Below are positions 15,285 to 24,155 of a DNA stretch of 35,998 nucleotides, in pieces (positions within the stretch are counted from its first letter, which is position 1; each line of letters opens with the position of its first letter). Source of the stretch: Erysipelotrichaceae bacterium (GTDB lineage Bacteria > Bacillota_I > Bacilli_A > Erysipelotrichales > Erysipelotrichaceae); the NCBI GenBank assembly GCA_024684175.1, contig JAIKXJ010000026.1, forward strand, positions 1 to 35,998, in the 5' to 3' direction. The position numbers were made by a program, and so were the translations under genes. The notes under the pieces are model-generated. The model was given only the letters and a program-made list of their open reading frames with translations, had not been told where the DNA came from and made no database searches.

Positions 15285-16778
15285 TCATTCGGTTCTATAT
15301 GGTACTCCTTCGATCAGGACCTCGTTGGTTTCGATCTTATTGACGTTATAGAAATAGAAACCGCCGTTATTGAGTTTTTCACAGTTGTAGATCATTGCCG
15401 GAGCGACTTGTTTTGTGAATGTTTTATCAAAAGTCACATTGATATGATCCAGGATGATCTTATCGATCTTGGATTCCGGCAGACCGTAGAAGTACCCGGC
15501 ACAGACCTTCGTATTCAGACAGTTCAGATTCTTGAAATTGAACGTACCGATGTGCGGTGTCCTCTCATCCGGTTCCACATATTCCTTGGTATCGGCATAC
15601 GGATCGTAAGCATCGCGGGAGAGATAGTAGTACATATTGACCACGAGACACGACATGACGCCGTCCATCAGGATATTGTCGAAGGAGATGTTTTCGATGT
15701 TGGACTTGTTGCCCCTTCCCCTCTTAGTCTTGATACGGAGACCGCGGTCGGTGTTCTTGAAGATGCATCTGGAGACTTCGACGTTCCTGATGCCGCAGCT
15801 CGATTCCGAACCGAAGACCACACCGCCGTGTCCGTCACCCATGAAACAGTTGCGGATGATCAGATCTTCCGTCGGGCAGTAGTACTCATCAGCCATGATC
15901 TTCTTGCCGGACTTGATCGCCACGCAGTCATCGCCGACATAGATCCTGGTGCCCAATAAGCGCGTATTCTTGCAGGATTCCGGATCGAAACCGTCGGTAT
16001 TCGGGCTCGTCGGGATCGAACGCAGTGTCAGATCGATGAAATCGAGATCTTTTGAATAGAACGGATGCAGGTTCCAGCTCGGCGAATTGATGATATTGAG
16101 ACCGACGAATGAAACATTCTTACAGCGGTTGACGAAGACGTTGTTGCCCCGCCATGCCCCGCGCTTGACTAACGGGTCGACCCACCAGTCCGCTTTGTCG
16201 GCATTGCCGTTGATCGTGCCTTCGCCCAGGATCATGATGTTCTCACTGTCAAACGATGTGATCAATGACATGAAGGCATCGTTGGGTTCCCCTTCCCAGG
16301 AGGCGTTGACGGCACTCTTATCTTCGTTGTAGGCGCGGATGATCGGATAGTCGCTGCGCTCCTTGGAGCCGATCAGGCAGGCATCCTTTTCAAGATAGAG
16401 ATATGTATTGGAACGGATGTTCAAAGGACCGGTATAGTAATCGCCTTTCTTGAAGACGATCAGATCGTTGTCGCTCTCATCCAGGATCTTCTGCAAAAGC
16501 TCCGTATCCAAAGTCTCTCCGTCGGCATGAGCACCTTGCTGCTTCACATCGACGATGCGACGGACGGCAAGCGTTCTGACCTTCAGGATCTGCCCGTCGA
16601 TATCGAATTCATAATCTTCAGCCGGCTTCAGGCCGAAAATCGTGAAAACATTCTTCTCTTCGCTGCGGCAGAACTGTCCGTTGACTTTGACATCAAAAGG
16701 CTTTCCCGCGTAGTAGGGACGATCTTCATCCGATTCAAAACTGACCGAGACCGGTGAAACATGAATGACATTAAACAT
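15285..16778 (-). CDS. GH28 polygalacturonase, probably exo-acting, intracellular
   Basis: It hydrolyses alpha-1,4 bonds between galacturonate residues. The first ~75 residues look like a fibronectin-III-type domain, as in exo-polygalacturonases of the Yersinia/Thermotoga type. A beta-helix with all GH28 signatures follows: NTDG (D262), GDDC (D283, D284), GHG (H317) and RIK (348-350). At 497 residues it fits this subgroup. No signal peptide is present, so it should act on imported oligogalacturonides. The start at 16778 follows AAGGAG; the longer frame to 16805 is not used. It overlaps the CE12 gene by 8 bases and is the last gene of the uxaB operon; no terminator was seen after it. Confidence 0.94.
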   Translation of the reverse strand: MFNVIHVSPVSVSFESDEDRPYYAGKPFDVKVNGQFCRSEEKNVFTIFGLKPAEDYEFDIDGQILKVRTLAVRRIVDVKQQGAHADGETLDTELLQKILDESDNDLIVFKKGDYYTGPLNIRSNTYLYLEKDACLIGSKERSDYPIIRAYNEDKSAVNASWEGEPNDAFMSLITSFDSENIMILGEGTINGNADKADWWVDPLVKRGAWRGNNVFVNRCKNVSFVGLNIINSPSWNLHPFYSKDLDFIDLTLRSIPTSPNTDGFDPESCKNTRLLGTRIYVGDDCVAIKSGKKIMADEYYCPTEDLIIRNCFMGDGHGGVVFGSESSCGIRNVEVSRCIFKNTDRGLRIKTKRGRGNKSNIENISFDNILMDGVMSCLVVNMYYYLSRDAYDPYADTKEYVEPDERTPHIGTFNFKNLNCLNTKVCAGYFYGLPESKIDKIILDHINVTFDKTFTKQVAPAMIYNCEKLNNGGFYFYNVNKIETNEVLIEGVPYRTE

Positions 16779-17445
16779 TGAAACACTCCTTAAATACGGG
16801 ATCATTTTTCACTGCATGGAGGAACAGATCCCTCACCATGCAGGCTCCTTTGTAACGCAGATGAGTATTGTCCGACTTTCCTTCCGGATAATTGTCATAC
16901 ATATCCTCCGGAAAATTCATGAAATACTCTTTGGACTCTTCGGCCCCGGTCTCCTCGATCTTTTTTTTCGTCAGCATCGTCAGATCGATCAGACCGACAC
17001 CGCATTCCTCACTGACGGCGATCATCGCCTCGCGGTAACCCGCATGACATTTGGGATCGAGCATCCCGTCCTCAAGGAACATCCTGCGGTAGATCGGCGT
17101 GCACAGATAGACGGTCGCGCCTTTCTTGAGACATTCTTTGACCATAAAGGTCAGATTGTCGCGGTATTCGTAGTCGGGACGGGTATGTGTCTTGGGATCG
17201 TAATCGTGTTCGTCGTTGTGACCGAATTCGATCAGAACGATGGAACCCTTGTCGGTAAAACGCAGCGCGTCTTCGAAACGCCCTTCTTCCAGGAACGTCT
17301 TGGTGGAACGTCCGTTCTTGGCGAAATTCATCAGACGCACATTTTTATTCAGAAGCTCTTCGAGTGCCTGAGGCCAGCCGACCTGCGGGAAGGTGGTCTC
17401 ATCGTTATACTGCATCGTCGAATCGCCCATGCAGATAAGCTTCAT
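16771..17445 (-). CDS. CE12-type SGNH esterase (rhamnogalacturonan acetylesterase)
   Basis: The 224-residue protein is an SGNH hydrolase with the four blocks in order: GDST (nucleophile Ser9), AKNGRS (N44, G45), FGHND (N77) and SDNTHL (D192, H195). This pattern and the order match the CE12 rhamnogalacturonan acetylesterases such as YesT/YesY, which remove O-acetyl groups from rhamnogalacturonan I fragments. No signal peptide is present, so deacetylation should take place in the cytoplasm. The ATG at 17445 overlaps the GH105 stop as TGATG; the TTG just before it is less likely. Confidence 0.9.
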   Translation of the reverse strand: MKLICMGDSTMQYNDETTFPQVGWPQALEELLNKNVRLMNFAKNGRSTKTFLEEGRFEDALRFTDKGSIVLIEFGHNDEHDYDPKTHTRPDYEYRDNLTFMVKECLKKGATVYLCTPIYRRMFLEDGMLDPKCHAGYREAMIAVSEECGVGLIDLTMLTKKKIEETGAEESKEYFMNFPEDMYDNYPEGKSDNTHLRYKGACMVRDLFLHAVKNDPVFKECFNV

Positions 17446-18479
17446 CAACAGACCTCGCTGTAAGCCATGATGAACGGCGCGACGCCTTTGACCTCATTGG
17501 CCGAGATGTTCTCGGACATATAGTATTCAAAGGAACCGTCTCTCTTGTAGTTGTCAAGACCGCCGACCTGGCAGATATTGTATAAGTTACGGCCGTCGAA
17601 CTGTTTCTCCAAAACGGTATCGAAGACCTTGTGGCCTAAGGAATCATCTTCGATCATGCCGAGCCTCTTGCCCTTGAAGATCGCATAAGCCATCATGACC
17701 GAACCGGAAGTCTCCAGATAGTTGTGGGCTCTTCTGACATCGACGATCTGATATAACATGCCATCTTCCAGATACGGTGTGAGACCTTCGATCTCCTTGA
17801 CCAGAATGTCCTTGCAGATATCCAGACCCAGCTCTTCATAGATATCGACGGCGGCCATCATGACCCAGCCGCAGGCTCTTGCCCAGACGTTCGGCGACTT
17901 GCCGGTCTGCTTGTCCGCCCACTGCATGACTTTGGCTTCGTCATAGGCATGAACGAAAAGCTTGCGGTCCTCATCATACAATCGCTTGACTAATGTATGT
18001 AACTGATGATCGACGTCTTCCTTGGTCTCTTCCACGCTGAATTCCTTGGCATACATCGCGATATACAGGACGCCCATATAAATGCCGTCCATCCAGACCT
18101 GGTTCGGATAGATCTGCTTGTGCCAGAAAGAACCTTCTTTGGTGCGCGGATGATGCATCATCTGTTCATACATCGCATCCAAAGCCTTCTTGAACCTTTC
18201 TTCCGGCGTGTCGCGGTACAGTTTCATCAGACCGATGCCCGGACAGACATCATCGATGGAATACTTGGTCGGTTCGTAATTCTTGATGACACCGTCTTGA
18301 GAGATCATCGAATCATAGAACTTATAGACGAAATCATAATATTTCTTATCACCTGTCACCTTGTACATATCATAGATCGCTGTCATCAGGATGCCGTCTT
18401 CATAGCACCAGACACCCTTTTTGTACGGCTGAAAATAACCCATATACTTGTCGATATACTGATCAATCCTTGATTCCAT
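17445..18479 (-). CDS. GH105 unsaturated rhamnogalacturonyl/galacturonyl hydrolase, YteR-like
   Basis: It removes the 4,5-unsaturated uronic acid from the non-reducing end of oligosaccharides left by pectate or rhamnogalacturonan lyases. The 344-residue alpha-barrel protein shows the catalytic aspartate in VWMDGIYM (D131, equivalent to D143 of YteR), the DD pair in YSIDDVCPG (D76, D77), and WARACGWVM further on. The cytoplasmic location (no signal peptide) is normal for this family. The start at 18479 follows AAGGAGG; the TTG at 18485 is rejected. It overlaps the isomerase gene by 17 bases. No lyase is encoded in the window, so its substrate must come from lyases elsewhere or from other organisms. 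Confidence 0.93.
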   Translation of the reverse strand: MESRIDQYIDKYMGYFQPYKKGVWCYEDGILMTAIYDMYKVTGDKKYYDFVYKFYDSMISQDGVIKNYEPTKYSIDDVCPGIGLMKLYRDTPEERFKKALDAMYEQMMHHPRTKEGSFWHKQIYPNQVWMDGIYMGVLYIAMYAKEFSVEETKEDVDHQLHTLVKRLYDEDRKLFVHAYDEAKVMQWADKQTGKSPNVWARACGWVMMAAVDIYEELGLDICKDILVKEIEGLTPYLEDGMLYQIVDVRRAHNYLETSGSVMMAYAIFKGKRLGMIEDDSLGHKVFDTVLEKQFDGRNLYNICQVGGLDNYKRDGSFEYYMSENISANEVKGVAPFIMAYSEVC

Positions 18480-19302
18480 CTTCAATCCTCCTTATATATT
18501 CGATCGATGGCTGAATATCCTCGCCCGTGACGCCTTCCAAGATCAGTACGGCGTCCGGTGTTTCTTTCATGATGCGCGGGATGAAATACTGCCAGTTCAT
18601 GATACCCTGGCCGATCCCGCATTGTACGAGCTTGCCGTCAACGACATTGAAGTCCTTGACGTGATAGACCTTGATCTTGTCCTTGAACAGATCCAGGCAG
18701 CGGTCGAAGATCGCATCGGCGTTTTGATAATTCTCGATGTTCAGATAATTGTAGACATCGACCGTGACATCATTGATCTGCGTTTCATCGATCAGATCCG
18801 CGAGCTGATCGGGATCATAGACCGTATGAGCCCATGCCCCTTCGATGATCGGGCGGCAGCGGAAACTGTTCCCGTAATACTTGAGACCCTTGACCGTATC
18901 GGCGACCCGCTCATGGGCTTCCTTCGTATGATTGTAATCGTTGTAGGTCCACTTGTCCCCGTTGGCGCTGCCGGTCTCGGAACCGACGAGATCGCAGCCG
19001 AAGACCGAAGAGGTCTCCATGCACTGTTTGAAGTATTCGATGCCGTTCAGACGTTTTTCTTCATCCGGATGGATCATGTTGAAGTAGGCACCGACCATGG
19101 CGACACGGATACCGTTCGCTTTCAGCTTGTCGGCAAGTTCCAGCAGAAATTTGGGATCCATCTCAAAGTTCCGGAAGGCCTTCTTGTAGACCAGCTGCAG
19201 ATAGTCCAGATCGAAGTTTTTGTAGCTTGAAACAAAGTCATCGATCGTTTCAAATGGTGCGCCGGGCACATCATGCCCTCTGATTCCTAATTTGATTCTC
19301 AT
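18463..19302 (-). CDS. Sugar phosphate isomerase/epimerase-like TIM-barrel protein
   Basis: The 279-residue protein belongs to the xylose-isomerase-like TIM-barrel superfamily (AP endonuclease 2 family). Candidate metal ligands are E109 (VGSETG), E154 (IIEGAW), D182 (VDVYN), H214 (YHVKDFN) and E256 (LILEGVTG), consistent with an active metal-dependent isomerase or epimerase. The substrate cannot be read from sequence. Its place between kduI/AEC and GH105 suggests a uronate or keto-uronate step, possibly filling a gap in the pathway. The ATG at 19302 overlaps the AEC stop as ATGA. Confidence 0.85.
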   Translation of the reverse strand: MRIKLGIRGHDVPGAPFETIDDFVSSYKNFDLDYLQLVYKKAFRNFEMDPKFLLELADKLKANGIRVAMVGAYFNMIHPDEEKRLNGIEYFKQCMETSSVFGCDLVGSETGSANGDKWTYNDYNHTKEAHERVADTVKGLKYYGNSFRCRPIIEGAWAHTVYDPDQLADLIDETQINDVTVDVYNYLNIENYQNADAIFDRCLDLFKDKIKVYHVKDFNVVDGKLVQCGIGQGIMNWQYFIPRIMKETPDAVLILEGVTGEDIQPSIEYIRRIEDGIKD

Positions 19303-20291
19303 AAACACCCCGTTATCTTTAATGTATAGATGATGATCAGCAGGCTGATCAAAGAAAAGACTGTCGTATAGGCCACGATCTCATTGGCGAGATCCTGGTC
19401 GCCGCTCATTTCACTGGCCATTATGGCGGAAGCCACTGCCGTCGGCGAGGCAAAGACCGATACGAGGATGGCATACTCCACCCCGTCACCGATCTTTAAG
19501 AACGCAAATGCGCTCAAAGCCAGCGCCGGATAGATCAGATCCTTCAGCAAGACCACGGCGATGAGCTGCCGGAGGTCCGAAACGCTTTTTCCGATATCGA
19601 GGCTCGCCCCGACCAGTAAGAAGGCAAAAGGCGTCGACATCGATGCCAGGTAAGCCAGGATCTTGTAGAGAAACGGGATCTCATCCCGCAGGAAATAGGA
19701 TGCTGCCGGTACGGCTTGCCGAAACAGCAGAACTACCGCACCGCAGACGATAGAGATGATGCAGGGATTCTTCAGGATCCCGAGAAACGAACGTTTTAAA
19801 AGACTTGCATCATCTTTACGGTCTGCATAAGCACTCAAGGAAATGACCGCGAAGACATTGAACAAAGGGATCACGAAGATCGAAGCCAGCGAGATCTCCG
19901 ATGCCGTCCTTTCCAATAATGCCGGATCGGTGAAAAACATCGAAGCCAGCGGGATGCCGACATAGGCGAAATTGCTGCGGAAGGCACCCTGCATGATGAC
20001 GCCCTTCTGTTCCCTTCTCTCTGCGACCTTTTCCGCCGCCAAAAACGAAAGGCCGATCTCGGTCAGTATGGCGAGGATAAGAAAAGTGATGAAGCGATAT
20101 GGGATCTTCTCGAGGTCAGAATCATAAAGGTTCTTGAATAAGGAACAGGATAAAAGGACGTAGAAACAAAACTTCTTTCCGACAGAGATGAATTCTTTCG
20201 AAAAAAAGCCGATCCTTTTAAACAGATAGCCTATGGCCAGCAAGCCGGCCATAGGCATCACGATGTTCAGTGAGAATAGAAAATCGTTCAT
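19299..20291 (-). CDS. AEC (auxin efflux carrier) family transporter
   Basis: The 330-residue protein has about ten membrane segments in two five-helix halves, with the family's N-terminal IGYLFKRIGF and the SNFAYVGIPLA and SPTAVASAI segments. Members move organic anions such as malate, either in or out. In this operon it could import free uronates or export an acidic end product; neither is shown by sequence. It follows kduI by 14 bases, has no clear ribosome site and overlaps the isomerase gene by four bases. Confidence 0.88.
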   Translation of the reverse strand: MNDFLFSLNIVMPMAGLLAIGYLFKRIGFFSKEFISVGKKFCFYVLLSCSLFKNLYDSDLEKIPYRFITFLILAILTEIGLSFLAAEKVAERREQKGVIMQGAFRSNFAYVGIPLASMFFTDPALLERTASEISLASIFVIPLFNVFAVISLSAYADRKDDASLLKRSFLGILKNPCIISIVCGAVVLLFRQAVPAASYFLRDEIPFLYKILAYLASMSTPFAFLLVGASLDIGKSVSDLRQLIAVVLLKDLIYPALALSAFAFLKIGDGVEYAILVSVFASPTAVASAIMASEMSGDQDLANEIVAYTTVFSLISLLIIIYTLKITGCL

Positions 20292-20305
20292 CACTCAGTA
20301 TCTGA

Positions 20306-21136
20306 TCATCTCAGATCTTTCATATCGACATTGTCCATGTCGTCAAAGTCCTGATTTTCGCCGCACATGCCCCAGATGAAGGTGTAGTTCTTCGTTGCGC
20401 TGGCACAGTGAACGGACCAGGAAGGTGAAATGACTGCTTCTTCGTTGCGCATGACGATGTGTCTGGTCTCCGTCGGTTCGCCCATGACGTGGAAGACGAC
20501 ATCATCTTCGCCCAGTTCGAAGTAAAGATAGACTTCCATACGCCGGTCGTGCGTATGGCAAGGCATGGTGTTCCAGACGGAGCCTTCGCAAAGCGTCGTC
20601 ATACCCATGACCAGCTGGCAGGATTCGACCTGACCCGGCAGGATGTAACGGCGAAGGAACCTGTGGTTGCAGCCTTCCGGAGAACCCAGTTCTCTGGTGA
20701 AGACGTCTTCCGGATGGATCAGGACCGTCGGATATTCCTTGTGTGCCGGGCAGGAGTTGAAATAGAACTTGGCCGGTTTGGCATCATCGACCGACTCCAG
20801 CTTGATGTCCTTGCAGCCGCGGCCGACATAGATCGCATCCTTGTAGCGTAATTCATACACCGTGCCGTCGACGATGACTCTTCCGAGCCCGCCGATGTTG
20901 AAGATGCCCATCTCTCTTCTTTGTAAGAAGTAGTCGGCGCGAAGTTCATCGCCCGCTTCGATGGTCAGGGTCTTGCCGACCGGTTTGGCACCGCCGGTGA
21001 TGATCCTGTCGATGTGCGAATAGACGTATTTGATGTCGTTTTCCGGGAAGATGTCCTGGATCAGGAATTCTTCTCTCAAACGGTCGGTATCATAATGTTT
21101 TGCATCCTTCGGATTGCTTGCAGTTCTAAGTTCCAT
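20306..21136 (-). CDS. kduI: 4-deoxy-L-threo-5-hexosulose-uronate ketol-isomerase
   Basis: KduI isomerises 5-keto-4-deoxyuronate, formed spontaneously from the unsaturated uronate released by GH105, to 2,5-diketo-3-deoxygluconate. The 276-residue cupin protein matches the family length (E. coli 278) and shows the metal-site segment MPCHTHDRRMEVYLYFEL and the later SWSVHCASATKNYTFIWGM histidine. AGAAGGAGAGAAG precedes the start. The next enzyme, KduD, is absent from this window. It lies 12 bases after uxaA. Confidence 0.96.
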   Translation of the reverse strand: MELRTASNPKDAKHYDTDRLREEFLIQDIFPENDIKYVYSHIDRIITGGAKPVGKTLTIEAGDELRADYFLQRREMGIFNIGGLGRVIVDGTVYELRYKDAIYVGRGCKDIKLESVDDAKPAKFYFNSCPAHKEYPTVLIHPEDVFTRELGSPEGCNHRFLRRYILPGQVESCQLVMGMTTLCEGSVWNTMPCHTHDRRMEVYLYFELGEDDVVFHVMGEPTETRHIVMRNEEAVISPSWSVHCASATKNYTFIWGMCGENQDFDDMDNVDMKDLR

Positions 21137-21148
21137 CTTCTCTCCTTC

Positions 21149-22627
21149 TTATAAAGTAACGCCTTGTTTGAAGATCGCCAGATCGTGGTAACCTTCTTCC
21201 TCCGCTTTGACCAGTTTGCCGGAGGCAGTCTCGATGACCAGATCGTAGAGCTTCTCGCCCATCTTCTGAAGATCCATATCTTCATCATCCACCAGTTCAC
21301 CGGCGTTGAAGTCGATCCAGTTCTTCTTCTTTTCATAGATGCGGCTGTTGGACGAGATCTTGACCGTCGGGACCGGTGAGGCGAACGGTGTGCCTCTGCC
21401 CGTGGTAAACAGAACGATCTGTGCGCCGGCGGCCGCCAGAGCCGTCGAAGCGACCAGGTCATTGCCCGGTGCACTCAAAAGGTTGAGGCCCTTCTTCTTG
21501 ACGACATCGCCGTATTCCAGGACGTCTCTGACTCTTGCCGAACCGGATTTCTGAACGCAGCCGTTGGACTTGTCTTCCAGTGTCGAGATGCCGCCTTTCT
21601 TGTTGCCCGGAGACGGATTTTCATAGATCGTCTGGTGGTTGGAACGGAAGTAGTTCTTGAAGTTGTTGATCAAGGCGACCGTCTTTTCGAAGACTTCCTC
21701 ATCGATCGCCCGGTTCATCAGACGCTGTTCGGCACCGAACATTTCCGGAACTTCCGTCAGGATCGTCGTGCCGCCTTTGGCGACCAGGATGTCGGAGAAA
21801 CGTCCGACCGTCGGATTGGCGGAGATGCCGGACAGACCGTCCGAACCGCCGCACTTGAGACCGATGATGAGTTTATCAGTCGACAGTTTTTCTCTCTTGA
21901 AACCTTTGACGAATACCGCCAGTTCTTTGAGAAGTTCCATGCCGTAGCCGACTTCGTCCTCGTGTTCCTGACAGATCATGAATTTCACTCTGTCCGGATC
22001 GTATTCACCTAAGTGCTTCTTGACTTCTTCGATATTGGAATTCTCGCAGCCCAGACCGACGACCAGGACACCGCCGGCATTCGGATGGCGGATGAGGTCT
22101 GCCAGGATCTGTCTCGTGTTCTCCTGATCATCTCCCATCTGGCTGCAGCCGTAAGGATGATTGAAGGCGACGACATCTTCCAAAGAACCGGAGACCAGTT
22201 CCTTGGCCAGGGATTCCATCTTCTTGACGATCGAGTTGACACAGCCGACCGTCGGGATGATCCAGATCTCATTGCGCACACCGGCACTGCCGTCTTTTCG
22301 CAGATAACCCATCCAGGAATCTTCTTCCCCGGCAGGGTCGACGGTATCCACCGGTGTATAGGTATATTCATCATCGGCGCCTAAGGACGTCTTGATGTTG
22401 TGCGTGTGGACGTGATCGCCGCGTTTGATGTCGGCGGTCGCATAACCGATCAGCGTATCGTACTTGATGATCGGATCGCCGCATTTGATGTCACATAAGG
22501 CGATCTTGTGGCCCAGGTCGACATCTTCATTCAAGATCGTGCCGTCATTGAGTTCAAAACCGGCATTCAAAGGGACTAACGCGACGGCGACATTGTCGTT
22601 TTCGTTGATCCTGATGTATTTTTTCAT
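21149..22627 (-). CDS. uxaA: Altronate dehydratase
   Basis: UxaA dehydrates D-altronate to 2-keto-3-deoxygluconate in the cytoplasm. The 492-residue protein has the small N-terminal SAF domain (about residues 1-95, with GDHVHTHNIKT) followed by the large catalytic domain (GVRNEIWIIPTVGCVN, HPYGCSQMGDD, GLKCGGSDGLSGISANP). Length matches E. coli UxaA (495), so it is a full-length single-chain form. Its ATG overlaps the uxaB stop by four bases (ATGA), which implies coupled synthesis of the two consecutive pathway enzymes. Confidence 0.97.
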   Translation of the reverse strand: MKKYIRINENDNVAVALVPLNAGFELNDGTILNEDVDLGHKIALCDIKCGDPIIKYDTLIGYATADIKRGDHVHTHNIKTSLGADDEYTYTPVDTVDPAGEEDSWMGYLRKDGSAGVRNEIWIIPTVGCVNSIVKKMESLAKELVSGSLEDVVAFNHPYGCSQMGDDQENTRQILADLIRHPNAGGVLVVGLGCENSNIEEVKKHLGEYDPDRVKFMICQEHEDEVGYGMELLKELAVFVKGFKREKLSTDKLIIGLKCGGSDGLSGISANPTVGRFSDILVAKGGTTILTEVPEMFGAEQRLMNRAIDEEVFEKTVALINNFKNYFRSNHQTIYENPSPGNKKGGISTLEDKSNGCVQKSGSARVRDVLEYGDVVKKKGLNLLSAPGNDLVASTALAAAGAQIVLFTTGRGTPFASPVPTVKISSNSRIYEKKKNWIDFNAGELVDDEDMDLQKMGEKLYDLVIETASGKLVKAEEEGYHDLAIFKQGVTL

Positions 22628-24099
22628 TTAAGGTTCTCCATCGCCTTGCGTGCACCGAGCGTGCGGATCTCTTCGAGATCTTTCGCCACCGCATCGACAA
22701 GTCCTTCGACCTTGGTCAGATCCTGACCGTGGAACTCGACATTGGACAGATATTTCTCGGTGAGTTCCTTTGCCGGCAGACCGGAGTTCTCTTTGAAGAA
22801 TTCCAGGACTTCCGGATCGTCCATGATCTTGTATTCTTCGCCGTTCCTGTTACCGATCAGAGCACCGTCTTTGATCTCGGTTCCTTTATAGAATCCCAAT
22901 AAGGCAGCGATCGAGAAGGTCAGATCTTTCGGAAGCTTGCCGAATTTTTCGACATAGCCCAATAAGGAAGGCATGCATCTTGCTCTCCACTTGGAAACGG
23001 AGTTGAGCGAGATCGACAATAACGCATGTTTGATGAACGGGTTGTTGAAACGGTCGACGACAGCCGCCGCAAAAGCTTCCAGTTCTTCTTTCGGTAAAGT
23101 CAGAGTCGGGATGATCTCTTCCTGGATCGTCTCATTCATGAAGTCTCTGACCAGGGCATCATCCATGGATTCCTTGACCGTATCGTGTCCCATCAGATAG
23201 GATGCAAGGACGAAGGATGTGTGAGCGCCGTTCAGGATCCTGACTTTTCTCTGCTTGTACGGTTTCTGGTTGTCGGTGAAGATGATGTTCATGTTCACCT
23301 TGCCTTCCAGCGCCTTATCCAGAGGAAGTTCCTCGGAGATATCGACCGGAGACTCGATGACCCATAATGCGAACGGTTCTGCCGTATCGAGCAGATCGTC
23401 GTTGTAGCCTAAGCTTGCGCAGATCTCATCCTTTTCATCTCTCGGATAACCCGGAACGATGCGGTCGACCAGTGTGCTGGTGAAGACGCAGGCCTTTTCG
23501 ACCCAGTTCTTGAAACCTTCTTCCAGTTTCCACAGATCGATGTAGTCCAAGACATATTTCTTTAAGACGATGCCGTTGTCGTCGATCAGTTCGACCGGCA
23601 GCATGATCAGGCCTTTGTTCATATCGCCGTTGAAGGCTTTGTATCTTTCATAAAGGAACTGCGTCAGCTTTGCCGGGAACGTGACATGGAACTTGTCTTC
23701 GAACGTATCGCTGTCATGGAAGACGATGCCGGCTTCCGTCGTATTGGAGACGAAGAATCGCAATTCTTCTTCTTTAGCCAGAGCCATATATTCTTCGAAA
23801 TCATAGAAGACGGTCACTGCCTTATCAAGGGAAGTGATCACTCTGGTCTCGACATACTTTTCACCGTTGACATTTCCTCTTAACTGCAGTGTGTACTGGC
23901 AATCCTGAGCTTTGAAACGGTCGACATTGGAATTCTCCAAAGATTCGACGATCGCGATCGAACCGTTGAACAATCCCTTCTCATTTGCCAGATCGAAAAA
24001 ATAATCTACGAATGCTCTTAAGAAGTTACCGCCGCCGTACTGTACGACTTTGATAGGCCTTTTCGGGGCTTTCGTCATATCAAGATTTAAATTATTCAT
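22624..24099 (-). CDS. uxaB: Tagaturonate reductase (altronate oxidoreductase)
   Basis: UxaB reduces D-tagaturonate to D-altronate with NADH. The 491-residue protein of the mannitol dehydrogenase family has an N-terminal Rossmann segment (VVQYGGGNFLRAFVDYFFD, about residues 18-36) and the C-terminal catalytic part with VRILNGAHTSFVLASYLMGHDTV (around residues 288-310), containing the lysine/asparagine/histidine environment of the family. It is the first gene of the 15285-24099 operon and carries GAGGAGACA before its start. A LacI-type site sits in its promoter. Confidence 0.96.
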   Translation of the reverse strand: MNNLNLDMTKAPKRPIKVVQYGGGNFLRAFVDYFFDLANEKGLFNGSIAIVESLENSNVDRFKAQDCQYTLQLRGNVNGEKYVETRVITSLDKAVTVFYDFEEYMALAKEEELRFFVSNTTEAGIVFHDSDTFEDKFHVTFPAKLTQFLYERYKAFNGDMNKGLIMLPVELIDDNGIVLKKYVLDYIDLWKLEEGFKNWVEKACVFTSTLVDRIVPGYPRDEKDEICASLGYNDDLLDTAEPFALWVIESPVDISEELPLDKALEGKVNMNIIFTDNQKPYKQRKVRILNGAHTSFVLASYLMGHDTVKESMDDALVRDFMNETIQEEIIPTLTLPKEELEAFAAAVVDRFNNPFIKHALLSISLNSVSKWRARCMPSLLGYVEKFGKLPKDLTFSIAALLGFYKGTEIKDGALIGNRNGEEYKIMDDPEVLEFFKENSGLPAKELTEKYLSNVEFHGQDLTKVEGLVDAVAKDLEEIRTLGARKAMENLK

Positions 24100-24119
24100 A
24101 TTATTGTCTCCTCGTTTTT

Positions 24120-24147
24120 ATTATAGCTTGAAAGCGTTTTTTTTAAA
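24120..24147 (-). promoter_or_regulatory. uxaB operon promoter with LacI/cre-like site between the boxes
   Basis: On the minus strand TATAAT (24120-24125) is a perfect -10, with TTTAAA (24142-24147) 16 bases upstream as a -35. TGAAAGCGTTTTTT (24129-24142) fills the spacer; it matches the LacI/CcpA consensus except for the last two bases. The same site lies just before the divergent phosphoesterase gene and could control both. Confidence 0.65.
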
Positions 24148-24155
24148 GATTTTTC

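Noticed and set aside
22009..22384. Overlapping open frames of ~120 codons on both strands inside uxaA
   Set aside because: Both are out-of-frame shadows within the conserved uxaA coding sequence.
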